Positions 7,576 to 15,935 of a DNA stretch of 50,093 bases are shown in pieces. The number at the start of each line of letters is the position of its first letter. Within the stretch, counting starts at the first letter, position 1. The position numbers were made by a program, and so were the translations under genes. The notes beneath the pieces are model-generated. The model did not search any database. It worked only from the letters and a program-made list of their open reading frames with translations, and was not told the DNA's origin. The stretch comes from Arthrobacter sp. AQ5-06 (lineage in GTDB: Bacteria > Actinomycetota > Actinomycetes > Actinomycetales > Micrococcaceae), in assembly GCF_003287955.1 (NCBI RefSeq), contig NZ_QMKP01000023.1, forward strand, positions 1 through 50,093, read 5' to 3'.

Positions 7576-8760
7576 ATGCCAACGATTGAATTCGATCAGG
7601 TCAGCAAGAACTTTGCCGGCAACACCGTCATCAAGGGCTTCGACGCAACGGTTGCGGACAAGGAGTTCCTGGTCCTGCTGGGTCCTTCGGGCTGCGGCAA
7701 GTCAACCATGCTTCGGATGATCGCCGGGCTGACCGATATTTCTTCCGGCGAGCTGCGCTTCGACGGCGTGGCCGTCAATGACCTGGAGCCCAAGAAGCGG
7801 AACATTGCCTTCGTTTTCCAGTCCTACGCCCTCTACCCGCACATGAGCGTGCGCGCCAATATCGGATTCCCGCTGGTCATGGACAACTTCAAATGGTGGC
7901 ATCACATCCCGCTGGTGGGAGGCTTTGCCCGCCGGGCACTGATGAAACGCGGGGACATCGCCGGGGAAATCGATCAGGTGGCCGAGATGCTTGAACTGAC
8001 CGACTATCTGGACCGGCGGCCAAAAGCACTCTCCGGCGGCCAACGCCAGCGCGTGGCAGTGGCCAGGTCCCTGATCCGGGAGCCAGCGCTCTACCTTCTG
8101 GATGAGCCGCTCAGTAACCTGGACGCGAAATTGCGGACGCAGATGCGGGCCGAAATATCCGCCCTCCATGACCGGGTGCAGAAGTCGTTTGTATACGTCA
8201 CCCACGACCAGGTCGAAGCGATGACCATGGGCACCCGCATCATCGTGCTCAACGACGGCGTCGTCCAGCAGTACGGGACACCCAAGGAAATCTACGACCG
8301 GCCGGCCAACACCTTCGTCGCCCGTTTCATCGGTTCCCCGCCGATGAACCTGGTCCCGGTCACCTTCACGGACCGCGGGGCGGACATGTTCGGCAATACG
8401 CTGTCCTTCGCGCCACCCGAGACGCTGGGGGAGCAGGCCATGCAGCTGGGCATCCGTGCGGAAAAGGTCCGGGTGCACGCCGCCGGCCAGGACGATGGGC
8501 AGGCAGGCTACCCGGCCCAGATCGTTACCGTTGAAAACCTGGGCGCCGAGACCGTCGTGGGCTTCAAATTCGGCTCTGAACCGCACGACTTCGAGGTCGG
8601 GGCGCGGGCCTCGCGGGACCTGTTCTACGCAAAGCTGGTCGGCGATGTACGGCTGGAGCACGGTCAGATGTGCACCGTTTCCTTTGACCCTGGAGATGTT
8701 CTTTGGTACTCAACGGAAAGCGGCGAGCTGTTCGACAGCACGCAGATGGCATCCAGCTAG
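7576..8760 (+). CDS. ABC transporter ATPase, MsmK/UgpC type
   Basis: A 394-residue sugar-importer ATPase. Walker A is GPSGCGKST (about 36-44), the Q-loop Gln is about 82, the signature is LSGGQRQR (about 152-159), Walker B is LYLLDEP, and the switch His is in VTHD (about 210). A C-terminal OB-like regulatory domain follows from about 240. Between the Q-loop and signature there is an extra hydrophobic/basic stretch, FKWWHHIPLVGGFARRALMK (about 105-124), longer than in MalK-like proteins I remember. Many actinobacterial sugar importers share one housekeeping ATPase, so a dedicated ATPase makes this importer self-contained. Confidence 0.88.
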   Translation: MPTIEFDQVSKNFAGNTVIKGFDATVADKEFLVLLGPSGCGKSTMLRMIAGLTDISSGELRFDGVAVNDLEPKKRNIAFVFQSYALYPHMSVRANIGFPLVMDNFKWWHHIPLVGGFARRALMKRGDIAGEIDQVAEMLELTDYLDRRPKALSGGQRQRVAVARSLIREPALYLLDEPLSNLDAKLRTQMRAEISALHDRVQKSFVYVTHDQVEAMTMGTRIIVLNDGVVQQYGTPKEIYDRPANTFVARFIGSPPMNLVPVTFTDRGADMFGNTLSFAPPETLGEQAMQLGIRAEKVRVHAAGQDDGQAGYPAQIVTVENLGAETVVGFKFGSEPHDFEVGARASRDLFYAKLVGDVRLEHGQMCTVSFDPGDVLWYSTESGELFDSTQMASS

Positions 8761-8790
8761 CCGATGGGGGACAGGACCGCTGGAACCAGC

Positions 8791-9828
8791 ATGAATAAGG
8801 AAAGAACGTCGGGCAGCACCGCGCCGGCACTATTGTGCGTCGGCGAGACGATGGTGCTGCTGACCGCCGACACGGGCCCGCTGGAGAAAAGCAGCCACCT
8901 CGGCATACACGTGGGCGGAGCCGAAAGCAACGTGGCTAGCGGATTGGCACATCTGGGCCACGAGGTTGAGTGGTTCAGCAGGGTGGGGGATGACCCGTTC
9001 GGGCGGATAATCCTGGACTTTCTTCGCGCCCGCGGAGTCCGCCTGGACGGGGTGGAGGTGGACGGGACGCGCCCCACCGGGATCTACTTCAAAGACCGGG
9101 ACGGGGACGCGAGCCGTGTCTACTATTACCGGTCCGGCTCGGCCGCGTCGGCCATGGGCCCGGCCGACGTAGCATCCCTGTCGCTGGAAAGCCGCTCACT
9201 ATGCCATGTCTCCGGCATCACGGCCGCCCTTTCGGCCCCCGCCAATGATCTGCTGCAGTGGCTGGTCATTGACCGCGCTGCACCGGACGTTCTGGTCAGT
9301 TTCGATGTCAATTACCGGCCGGCTCTGTGGCCGCGGGCAGAGGCCGCGCCCCGCCTGCTGGAGCTGGCACGCGGTGCGGACATCGTCGTAGTGGGTCGTG
9401 ATGAAGCGCAGGTTCTCTGGGGCACCGAGCGGGCCGAGGACGTGCGCGAAATCCTTCCGGACACGGCCCACCTGGTGGTCAAGGATTCGGGCATTGGGGC
9501 AACCCATTTCGCCGGCGGTCACGCCACCCATCAGCCGGCACTGCATGCGGACGTCGTCGAACCCGTGGGAGCCGGAGACGCGTTCGCGGCCGGGTTCCTC
9601 TCGGGAGTCGTCCGCGGATTCGAGGTTCCGCGGGCACTGCGCCTAGGCCATCTGATGGCAGGCCTGACCCTGCAGCACGTAAGCGATCTGCCGGCACTGC
9701 CCGCCGCCGAGGCCATTCTGGCCGTCAGCGCGCTCGAGGGCGAGGAGTGGGCAAACATCCGGCTTAACGGGTCCCACCTCAATGATCTGAAGCCGCTGCT
9801 CCCGAAAGGAAATCCACGTGTCAACTGA
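8791..9828 (+). CDS. PfkB-family sugar kinase (2-keto-3-deoxygluconate kinase-like)
   Basis: A 345-residue ribokinase-fold protein. The substrate side shows HVGGAESNVASGLAHLG (about 40-56) and VGDDPFG, and the catalytic site is EPVGAGDAFAAGFL with the base Asp at about 263. The N-terminal GETMVLLTADTGPLE is reminiscent of KDG kinases, and RPTGIYFKDRDGDASRVYYY contains the Arg/Tyr substrate-loop pattern of that group. It would phosphorylate a 2-keto-3-deoxy-aldonate with ATP. ATG 8791 is preferred over ATG 8764 because the family alignment begins just after it, but neither has a strong ribosome site. Its 3' end overlaps the aldolase gene by 11 bases. Confidence 0.75.
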   Translation: MNKERTSGSTAPALLCVGETMVLLTADTGPLEKSSHLGIHVGGAESNVASGLAHLGHEVEWFSRVGDDPFGRIILDFLRARGVRLDGVEVDGTRPTGIYFKDRDGDASRVYYYRSGSAASAMGPADVASLSLESRSLCHVSGITAALSAPANDLLQWLVIDRAAPDVLVSFDVNYRPALWPRAEAAPRLLELARGADIVVVGRDEAQVLWGTERAEDVREILPDTAHLVVKDSGIGATHFAGGHATHQPALHADVVEPVGAGDAFAAGFLSGVVRGFEVPRALRLGHLMAGLTLQHVSDLPALPAAEAILAVSALEGEEWANIRLNGSHLNDLKPLLPKGNPRVN

Positions 9829-10423
9829 CATCACCACCCTCATCCAGGGGCAGCCGGTCATGGCGATCCTGCGCAACATGGACCCTCAACGGTCCGTCGC
9901 CCTGGCGTCCAGGGCCTGGGATCTCGGCATCGACCTGGTGGAAGTACCAATACAGTCTCCCGATGCGCTTCCGTCCTTGGATGCCGTGGTCAAGGCAGGT
10001 GCGGAACGCGGCAAAATGGTGGGCTCGGGCACCATCGTGTCGGGGGAGCAGGTCCGGCAAAGCCTGGAGCTCGGGGTGGCCTTCACCGTCGCCCCCGGCC
10101 TGGACCCCGAAATCGTGAAGTTGTGCCAGAACGCCGGGATTCCCCACCTGCCGGGCGTTGCCACGGCAAGCGAAATCCAGGCGGCCGTCCGCCTCGGCTG
10201 TACGGTGGTGAAGGCATTTCCGGCATCCGTATTGGGCGCCGAATGGTTCACGGCCATGCGGGGACCTTTCCCGGCTGTCTCATTCGTCGCCACCGGAGGG
10301 ATCGACGCGTCGAATGCCGCGGCGTTCCTGGACGCCGGCGCGGTCACCGTCGCGGTGGGCTCGGCCCTGTCCAACGAGCGCCAACTGGACCTCATTGCCG
10401 ACATTATTGCCAGAGGGCGCTAG
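9818..10423 (+). CDS. KDPG/KDPGal-type class I aldolase
   Basis: A 201-residue aldolase of the Eda/DgoA family starting at GTG 9818, with AAAGGA 8 bases upstream. The Schiff-base lysine is in VVKAFPAS (about K132) and the general acid/base Glu in LVEVPIQSP (about E42). The segment after this Glu resembles the EIPLNSP of E. coli DgoA (6-phosphogalactonate branch) more than the EVTLRT of Eda, so stereochemistry is open. It would cleave the phosphorylated 2-keto-3-deoxy-aldonate made by the kinase to pyruvate and glyceraldehyde-3-phosphate. It is last in the operon; mobile-element debris follows 15 bases later. Confidence 0.82.
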   Translation: MSTDITTLIQGQPVMAILRNMDPQRSVALASRAWDLGIDLVEVPIQSPDALPSLDAVVKAGAERGKMVGSGTIVSGEQVRQSLELGVAFTVAPGLDPEIVKLCQNAGIPHLPGVATASEIQAAVRLGCTVVKAFPASVLGAEWFTAMRGPFPAVSFVATGGIDASNAAAFLDAGAVTVAVGSALSNERQLDLIADIIARGR

Positions 10424-10437
10424 TACTACAGCCGCGT

Positions 10438-10910
10438 TTATGTGTGGCCGCGTGCCCGGTAGTGGTGGCGTCTGGCGGTTTGCTGGTGTCTTCGGCGCCA
10501 GCGGGAGCGCCGGAGGGTGCGTTCCGGGCTGGGCGGCTGTGTCCAGACTAGGTGGGTGAGCAGGTGCCGGATTTCGGGCAGGGTCAGGGCTATGAGCTCG
10601 CTGCCTGCAGGATGATGGCCCCCTTTTTTGACCGGGTGACGGTCAGGAAGGCGTGGGCGAGCATGGAGAGGGTGATGTGCCGGTACCAGCCGGTGTATTG
10701 CCTCACTTGGTAGTGGTGAGGCCGGTTTCGCCTTTGGAGGTCTGGAAGGTTTCCTCGATGGCCCACCGGGCGCCGGCTATGCGGGCGAGTTTGGCCAGCC
10801 CGACTCGTTTGGGTCCGTGGCAGATGTAGTACGCCACGTCCTGCGGATCGGCGCGGGAACGCCGGGCCAGGACTGCGGCACGGACGGGGCGGCAACAGGA
10901 AACTCAAACG
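10438..10910 (-). pseudogene. IS701-type transposase, broken 3' remnant
   Basis: Read on the minus strand, three frames together give the C-terminal part of an IS701-like DDE transposase. The first frame has DVAYYICHGPKRVGLAKLAR and ARWAIEETFQTSKGETGL (the catalytic Glu region). A shift leads to VRQYTGWYRHITLSMLAHAF, and another shift leads to LIALTLPEIRHLLTHLVWTQ with a stop at 10438. Breaks lie near 10708 and near 10605, and the N-terminal two thirds are missing. The copy is dead. It lies between the aldolase gene and a FecCD permease lacking its start, so this element or its loss probably removed that gene's 5' part. Confidence 0.75.
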
Positions 10911-10983
10911 ATCCCTAGCTAGCGCTGCTTATCCACCCAACGGTCCGACCCCCTGTCCCAAGCGCAAGCACTACCGTTACTGA

Positions 10984-11622
10984 AGGACGTTAGCGTCGGA
11001 TATTTGCCTCCTCGCCGCCGCCCTGATCTACGTTCTGGCCTACCGCGGCGGTCTGCAGGGCTTCCGGTTCATCGTGGTGGGCATCGGGGTGTCGGCGATG
11101 CTGGCGTCCCTGAACACGTGGATGCTGCTGCGCGTGGAGCTGGAGACCGCCCTGTTCGCTTCGGCCTGGAGCGCCGGAACCCTGAACGGTGTCACTGGGA
11201 AAACGGTGTTCCCCGCCGCCGTGTGCATCCTGTTACTGCTGGTCGTGGTGCCGCTGGTCTCGCGGCCCCTGCGGCAGCTGGACCTGGGCGATGATGCCGC
11301 GGCAGCGTCCGGTGTGCACGTGGGCCGGACACGGCTGGTGGCCATCGCGGTGGGGGTGGCTCTGGTCAGCGCCGGCACGGCAGTGGCCGGTCCCATCGCC
11401 TTCATTGCCCTGGCCGCTCCCCAGATCACCCGGCGTCTGGCCGGCACCGCCAGCATTCCGCTGGGCACCACAGGTGTGGTGAGCGGGGCGCTCCTGCTGG
11501 CCGCGGACCTCGTGGCCCAGCACGTTATCCCATTCACCGTGCCGGTGGGCGTGGTGACGGTGGTGATGGGCGGCGCCTACCTGGTGTGGCTCCTCCTCCA
11601 CGAATCCCGGCGGCGCCGCTGA
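10984..11622 (+). pseudogene. FecCD-type siderophore ABC permease, 5'-truncated
   Basis: The frame is open from 10984 (stop at 10981) to TGA 11622 and encodes the C-terminal 200 or so residues of an iron-siderophore permease. It has YRGGLQGFRFIVVGIGVSA, then ASGVHVGRTRLVAIAVGVAL (coupling helix region), GPIAFIALAAPQITRR and a final HVIPFTVPVGVVTVVMGGAY. Complete members have about 330-350 residues, so the first 130 or so are gone. No partner permease, ATPase or binding protein is nearby. A GTG at 11074 could start translation, but the product would lack several membrane helices. Confidence 0.8.
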
Positions 11623-11634
11623 GCCGGTGTTTCG

Positions 11635-12435
11635 CTAACCGAACAAGCTGAGGAACGCCGTCGTATCTTCTGCCACCCGCTCCGGGCACTCCCACAGCAC
11701 CAGGTGCGCCACACCGGGATAGACCTTCAGCACGGAACCGGGGATCCGGGCGGCCAGGGTTTCCTGGTCGCTGCGTGGCAGCAAGCCGTCCTCGGCGCCC
11801 CACAGGATCAGCGTGGGGGCATGGATGGTTCCCGATTCCGTGGGCGGCGTTGCCTCGCCCAAGCCATTCAGGATGTCTTTCCAGGCGTGGGCCGGCATCC
11901 TGAGACCGTCGCGCACCCGGTCCTCGAGGAACCACTGCGGAACTTCGTGCAGCACGGGAAACCAGGACAGGGAATGCCGGACCCAGCCCTCGTCGATGGG
12001 GTCCGTCAGGCGGTCCACTTCGTCGGCGAAGGCGGGCCGTCCGTGGAGGCTAAGGGGAGCGCCCACCAGCACTAGCGCCGCGACCTTTTCGGGTTGGGCA
12101 ATGGCGAGCTGCTGGGCGACATAACCGCCGCTGGAGGAGCCGACGACGACGGCGCTCGGCACGTCGAGGGCGTCCAGGATCGCGGCGGCGTCCTCGGCCT
12201 GTTCCGCCAGGGAGTAGCCGCCCTCCGGTTTGTCCGCCCCGCCTTGCCCGCGGAGATCCGGGGCGTAGACCCTGAAGCCGGTCAGTAGGGGAATCAGGCG
12301 GTCGAAGCTGCCGCGGGATTCGCCCCAGGCGTGCAACAGCAGCACTGGTTTCGCGTCGGCGTCGGCGTCGCCGTGGGTGAGACAAGGCACCGTGATGCCG
12401 GTGCGGAGCCTGAGGTCGCGGACTTTGGATTCCAT
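11635..12435 (-). CDS. Alpha/beta hydrolase
   Basis: A 266-residue cytoplasmic alpha/beta-hydrolase. The oxyanion region is LLLHAWGESRGSFD, the nucleophile elbow is VVGSSSGGYVAQQ (Ser at about 101), followed by an acid in WGAEDGLLP and the histidine in GVAHLVLWECPE near the C-terminus. The spacing is that of haloperoxidase/esterase-like members. No substrate can be named. The gene is convergent with the truncated FecCD permease, whose stop lies only 12 bases away. Confidence 0.85.
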   Translation of the reverse strand: MESKVRDLRLRTGITVPCLTHGDADADAKPVLLLHAWGESRGSFDRLIPLLTGFRVYAPDLRGQGGADKPEGGYSLAEQAEDAAAILDALDVPSAVVVGSSSGGYVAQQLAIAQPEKVAALVLVGAPLSLHGRPAFADEVDRLTDPIDEGWVRHSLSWFPVLHEVPQWFLEDRVRDGLRMPAHAWKDILNGLGEATPPTESGTIHAPTLILWGAEDGLLPRSDQETLAARIPGSVLKVYPGVAHLVLWECPERVAEDTTAFLSLFG

Positions 12436-12513
12436 AGATTCAGGCTACGCCGCGGGCTGTTTCGCGGGAGGACCGATCATCGTGTGACACATGGCGCTGG
12501 TGCCCTTCCTCGG

Positions 12514-13035
12514 TCAGCCCTTTTTGTTTTTGCCATTGCCCTCGGCGCCTTTTCCCTGTTCCGGTGCAGGGGCCGGCACGACGGGCGCGGTGTTTTCCTG
12601 GGCGGCCTGGGCGGCCTGTGCAGCGGCTTCCGCGTCGGCCGTGGTCTTCTCCGCTCCTGCCGCGGCAGCCGCTGCTTCTTCAGCTGCTTTCGCTGCCGCT
12701 GCGGCGGCTCCTGCGGCGGCATTGAGGTCGGCCCTGACAGCGGTGATGCTGGTCATGATGCTCCGGCGCCGTTCCTCGGAAACCAGGCCGCTGCCGGCTG
12801 CGGTCGCCACGTCAGTTTCCAGGCTGTCCAGGGTCTTAAGCGCGGCCGTGTGATCGGTTGCGGCCGCTGCCTGGCTCACGCCGAGCACGAGTTCCTGAAG
12901 CCGTCTGGCAGTGTCGCGCTGTATGCCGGTATCGGCCGGGCCGCAGCCAGCGAGCGAGGCCGCCAGCGCCAGTGCGGCGGCAAGGCCAGCTCCCCGTGCT
13001 CCGGTGCGCTGGCCCGTGGAATGGAAGCGGGTCAT
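12514..13035 (-). CDS. Ala-rich lipoprotein coupled to a Ser/Thr kinase
   Basis: A 173-residue protein with a signal peptide ending in LAASLAGC, so the lipidated Cys is about residue 31. After a helical middle part (LQELVLGVSQAAAATDHTAA), the protein runs into a long Ala/Glu/Lys helix with AAEEAAAAAAGAEKTTADAE, then a Pro/Gly/Lys-rich tail ending KGAEGNGKNKKG. I know no named family for it. Its ATG overlaps the stop of the upstream kinase gene (ATGA), so the two are translated together. A membrane-anchored extracytoplasmic helix could be a sensor or partner for the kinase's outside tail, but that is speculation. Confidence 0.75.
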   Translation of the reverse strand: MTRFHSTGQRTGARGAGLAAALALAASLAGCGPADTGIQRDTARRLQELVLGVSQAAAATDHTAALKTLDSLETDVATAAGSGLVSEERRRSIMTSITAVRADLNAAAGAAAAAAKAAEEAAAAAAGAEKTTADAEAAAQAAQAAQENTAPVVPAPAPEQGKGAEGNGKNKKG

Positions 13036-14291
13036 GGTTCCACACTCTTCTGAAGTTCCTGAAGGTGGTCACCGAGCGTGCCGCTCACCGCAGGGTAAGG
13101 CACGACGCCGGATGTGGACTCTGGCGCCTGGCCCGCTGTCAGTGCCGCGGCCCCGCCTGCCAGCGCAACAAGGATCAGGATGGCCAACACCGGGAGCCGC
13201 ACCTTCTGTCCCGCATGGGATGACTTCCGTCGGCGCGTTCCCCGGTGCCTGCTGGGCTGTTCGGCGCCAGGCGCCAGCCTTGACTGGGCGGCGTTGGCGG
13301 AATCCTCGCCGTTGGGGCCTTCATCAGCTGGCCTGGCCGGCAGATTAGGGGAGGGCGATTCTGCTGTGACGGACGGCGTCCTGAACGGCATGGCCGGCAG
13401 CACACGCGTGGTTTCCGATGCAAGTTCGCCGGGAGTGGATGTCGGCGAGACAAGGGCCCGCCGAAGCGCCGTCTCGATGTCCGCAGCTGTCGGGCGTTCC
13501 AGCGGCTCGATTGCCGTCATCGAGCGGATCAGGTCGGCCCACTCGGCAGGGAGATCCGAGGGAATTTTGGGCGCGCGGTGCAGCCTGGCCACGGCAGATT
13601 CCACAGCGCTGCCGGGGAACTCCATCGTCTGCTGGATGCATTCGAGCAGGACGAGCCCCAGCGAATAAATGTCTGTGGCAGGGGTGAGCGGGGATCCCAT
13701 GGCCTGTTCGGGGCTGAGGTATGCCGCGGTTCCCACCATGGCTCCAGTAGCGGTCAGGCGTGTTGCGTCGGCGATTCGAGCTATCCCGAAGTCTGCGACC
13801 TTGGCCCGCAGTGGCTCCCCGGGTCGGGTCTGCACCAAGAGGATGTTGCCCGGCTTGATATCGCGGTGGAGGATGCCGAGCCCGTGAACATAGGCCAGTG
13901 CGTCAGCGATGCCGGCTCCTATGACGGCGAGCTCGTCCAAGGGGACTTCACTGTGCCTGATCCGGCTGCGCAGATCCTGTCCCTCCACCAGTTCCATCGT
14001 CAGGAACGGCCGGGGCTCATCCGGGATGCGTACGTCGACGCCGACATCGAACAATGTCACGAGGCTGGGATGGTTCAGCGTCGCCAGCAGCGTGATTTCA
14101 GCTTCCTGTCGTTTCAACTCGTCTGCATCGGGGGCCTGGGGTGCGAAGAGCTTCAAGGCCACGTCCCGGCCCAGATTCTCATCCCTTGCACGGTAGACGG
14201 ACGACATGCCGCCGCGGCCGATCACCTCACCCAGCCGGTAACGTCCGCCAACCACGTCAATTCTGATGGAGCCCGGCGATTCCGCCAACAT
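13032..14291 (-). CDS. Membrane-anchored serine/threonine protein kinase (PknB-like)
   Basis: A 419-residue kinase. The Gly loop is IGRGGMSSVYRA (about 24-35), the ATP Lys is in VALKLF (about 47), the catalytic loop is LHRDIKPGNILL (Asp about 144), DFG is at 167-169, and the activation segment has GTAAYLSPEQAMG. The Thr-rich activation loop (RLTATGAMVGTAAY) would suit autophosphorylation. After the kinase domain (to about 280) comes a 70-residue linker, a basic stretch, one transmembrane helix (about 366-386) and only about 35 extracytoplasmic residues. There are no PASTA repeats, so ligand sensing, if any, may depend on the coupled lipoprotein encoded next. Confidence 0.92.
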   Translation of the reverse strand: MLAESPGSIRIDVVGGRYRLGEVIGRGGMSSVYRARDENLGRDVALKLFAPQAPDADELKRQEAEITLLATLNHPSLVTLFDVGVDVRIPDEPRPFLTMELVEGQDLRSRIRHSEVPLDELAVIGAGIADALAYVHGLGILHRDIKPGNILLVQTRPGEPLRAKVADFGIARIADATRLTATGAMVGTAAYLSPEQAMGSPLTPATDIYSLGLVLLECIQQTMEFPGSAVESAVARLHRAPKIPSDLPAEWADLIRSMTAIEPLERPTAADIETALRRALVSPTSTPGELASETTRVLPAMPFRTPSVTAESPSPNLPARPADEGPNGEDSANAAQSRLAPGAEQPSRHRGTRRRKSSHAGQKVRLPVLAILILVALAGGAAALTAGQAPESTSGVVPYPAVSGTLGDHLQELQKSVEP

Positions 14292-14617
14292 ACCCGTTCC
14301 TTCCGGTGCGCTGCGGCAATGTACATCTAAATCATAAGGCTACTTACTACACGGCCACTACGGGTGAGGCCCGATCACCGGGATGTTGCCTCGGAGACTG
14401 TGGCGCCCCGATCCTGCGGTCCATTCTGTCGCCAGTGATCGAGGCTGTCTCAGCCCGCGGTTGTGGTCGGAGCTGGCGTGGGGGTGACCGGCGCTACTTC
14501 GGGTGCCTAACGCCAGTCAATAGTAAGCATGATGATCATCTTTCGGTATCCCTAGGCGAAGCACACTCTTGAGCGTCCGTTGCGTACAGCACATCCGGGG
14601 GCGGTACTGTGAGGCGC
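14292..14617. other. Gene-free gap, no feature recognised
   Basis: This gap separates the divergent kinase and VOC genes and must hold both promoters. I saw no convincing gene relic, repeat or RNA. Several short palindromes such as ATGATGATCAT near 14530 are present but unremarkable. Confidence 0.4.
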
Positions 14618-15022
14618 ATGGAGATGCGCCTTGAAGTTGTCCAAGTACCGGTGGCCGATGTCGACAGGTCGAAGTCGTTCTATACGGAGAAGCTGGGCTT
14701 TGTCCTTGACCACGATGTGGAGCACATCCCCGGAATGCGAGTCGTGCAGCTGACGCCGCCAGGTTCGGCTGCCTCGATAGTCATAGGTACAGGAATGACG
14801 AGCATGACTCCGGGCAGTCTCGAGGGGCTGCAGCTTGTCGTACCCGACATTGGCGCGGTCCGTGCCGAGCTCGTCCGCCGCGGCGCCGATGTCAGCGAAA
14901 TACAGGACATGGGCGGAGTGCAGTTCTCGTACTTTGCTGACCCGGATGGCAACCGCTGGGTCATTCAGGGCCCAACACCATCGGACGTCCGGGATGCACA
15001 CCTGAACGGGTCCGCGTCATAG
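14618..15022 (+). CDS. VOC-family (glyoxalase/bleomycin-resistance-like) protein
   Basis: About 134 residues with one betaalphabetabetabeta repeat pair. The start reads LEVVQVPVADVDRSKSFYTE, the middle LQLVVPDIGAVRAELVRRGA, and the end YFADPDGNRWVIQGPT, the standard vicinal-oxygen-chelate pattern with the metal or substrate Glu position replaced near the C-terminus. Such proteins act as lyases, dioxygenases or resistance proteins; nothing here identifies the substrate. ATG 14618 is preferred because GAGG lies 4 bases upstream; GTG 14609 and ATG 14624 are alternatives. Confidence 0.82.
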   Translation: MEMRLEVVQVPVADVDRSKSFYTEKLGFVLDHDVEHIPGMRVVQLTPPGSAASIVIGTGMTSMTPGSLEGLQLVVPDIGAVRAELVRRGADVSEIQDMGGVQFSYFADPDGNRWVIQGPTPSDVRDAHLNGSAS

Positions 15023-15097
15023 ACCCTCTGGTCTTCTGGCGGGGACTGGGTTGGTGAAGGAAAGCGTGGCCGGACCGGCGGGGCGTAGGATGCCGCT

Positions 15098-15250
15098 ATG
15101 GGACTAATAATTGCGCTTCTCGTCGTCTGGCTAGTTCTTTCGATCGTTGGCTTTGCCGTGAAGGGCCTTATTTGGCTGGCAATCATCGGCCTCGTCCTGT
15201 TTGTCGCTACGGGCGTGTGGGGCTGGGTCAAGCGGAAGGCCAACGCCTGA
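15098..15250 (+). CDS. Small hydrophobic membrane protein (50 residues)
   Basis: ATG 15098 with GGA 7 bases upstream opens a 50-codon frame ending TGA 15250. The peptide starts MGLIIALLVVWLVLSIVGFA and ends VWGWVKRKANA: two hydrophobic helices joined by VKG and a basic C-terminus. Tiny proteins of this build are common in Actinobacteria and are annotated as hydrophobic proteins without function. The composition and ribosome site make it credible even though it is short. Confidence 0.65.
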   Translation: MGLIIALLVVWLVLSIVGFAVKGLIWLAIIGLVLFVATGVWGWVKRKANA

Positions 15251-15303
15251 CCAGGGGACTAAAGCGATACGGGTGCGTCTGATGCGGATCGAGGATCAGC
15301 GTT

Positions 15304-15894
15304 TCAGCGGATGACCCGATAGCAGACGTGGGTGACGAGGCTGGTACCGCTCACTTCAGTCGGCTCCAGTTTAAGGTTCCCGACGCCGTCGAGCAGCCGT
15401 TCGCCCGCTCCCAGGATCATGGGCGCGGTGTGGAGCCGCAGCTCGTCGATGAGCCCCGCCGACAGGTATTGCTGGACGGTCTGGGCTCCTCCGGCGATGG
15501 CCACGTCCTTGCTGCCGGCGGCCTTCCGCGCCTGGGCCAGCGCCGATTCGATCCCGTTGGTCACGAAGTTGAACGTGGTGCCGCCCTGCATTTCCAAGGG
15601 CGCGCGTGGATGATGGGTGAGAACGAACACGGGTGCGTGATACGGCGGCTCCTCACCCCACCATCCCTGCCATTTCTCGTCCCACGCCCCGGGCCCTGCG
15701 AACATGTTCCGTCCCATGATGTAGGCGCCGGCCGCGAGGATGCCTTCGAGCTCGGCTGCGTTGGGCTCGGGTTCCTCGAACATCCACCTGTGCAGGAGCT
15801 CTCCGTTCTCGCCCAGGGGTTCCGCCAGGCTTTGGTTCGGGCTGGCGAGGAATCCGTCGAGGGAGATGGTCAGATCGCACGTGACTCGGCTCAT
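15304..15894 (-). CDS. Dihydrofolate-reductase-like (RibD C-terminal domain) protein
   Basis: A 196-residue protein with the RibD_C/DHFR fold. VTCDLTISLDGFLASPNQSL opens it, GAYIMGRNMF marks the NADPH-binding strand-helix, KDVAIAGGAQTVQQYLSAGL is the second nucleotide-binding turn, and DELRLHTAPMILGAGERLLD is the conserved late strand. Members of this stand-alone group reduce unknown substrates. ATG 15894 is chosen because alignable sequence starts there. It does not appear to form an operon with its neighbours. Confidence 0.85.
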   Translation of the reverse strand: MSRVTCDLTISLDGFLASPNQSLAEPLGENGELLHRWMFEEPEPNAAELEGILAAGAYIMGRNMFAGPGAWDEKWQGWWGEEPPYHAPVFVLTHHPRAPLEMQGGTTFNFVTNGIESALAQARKAAGSKDVAIAGGAQTVQQYLSAGLIDELRLHTAPMILGAGERLLDGVGNLKLEPTEVSGTSLVTHVCYRVIR

Positions 15895-15935
15895 GCGCCC
15901 ATCATGCCACCAGCCGGTGGTCCTGGTCACGGCCC

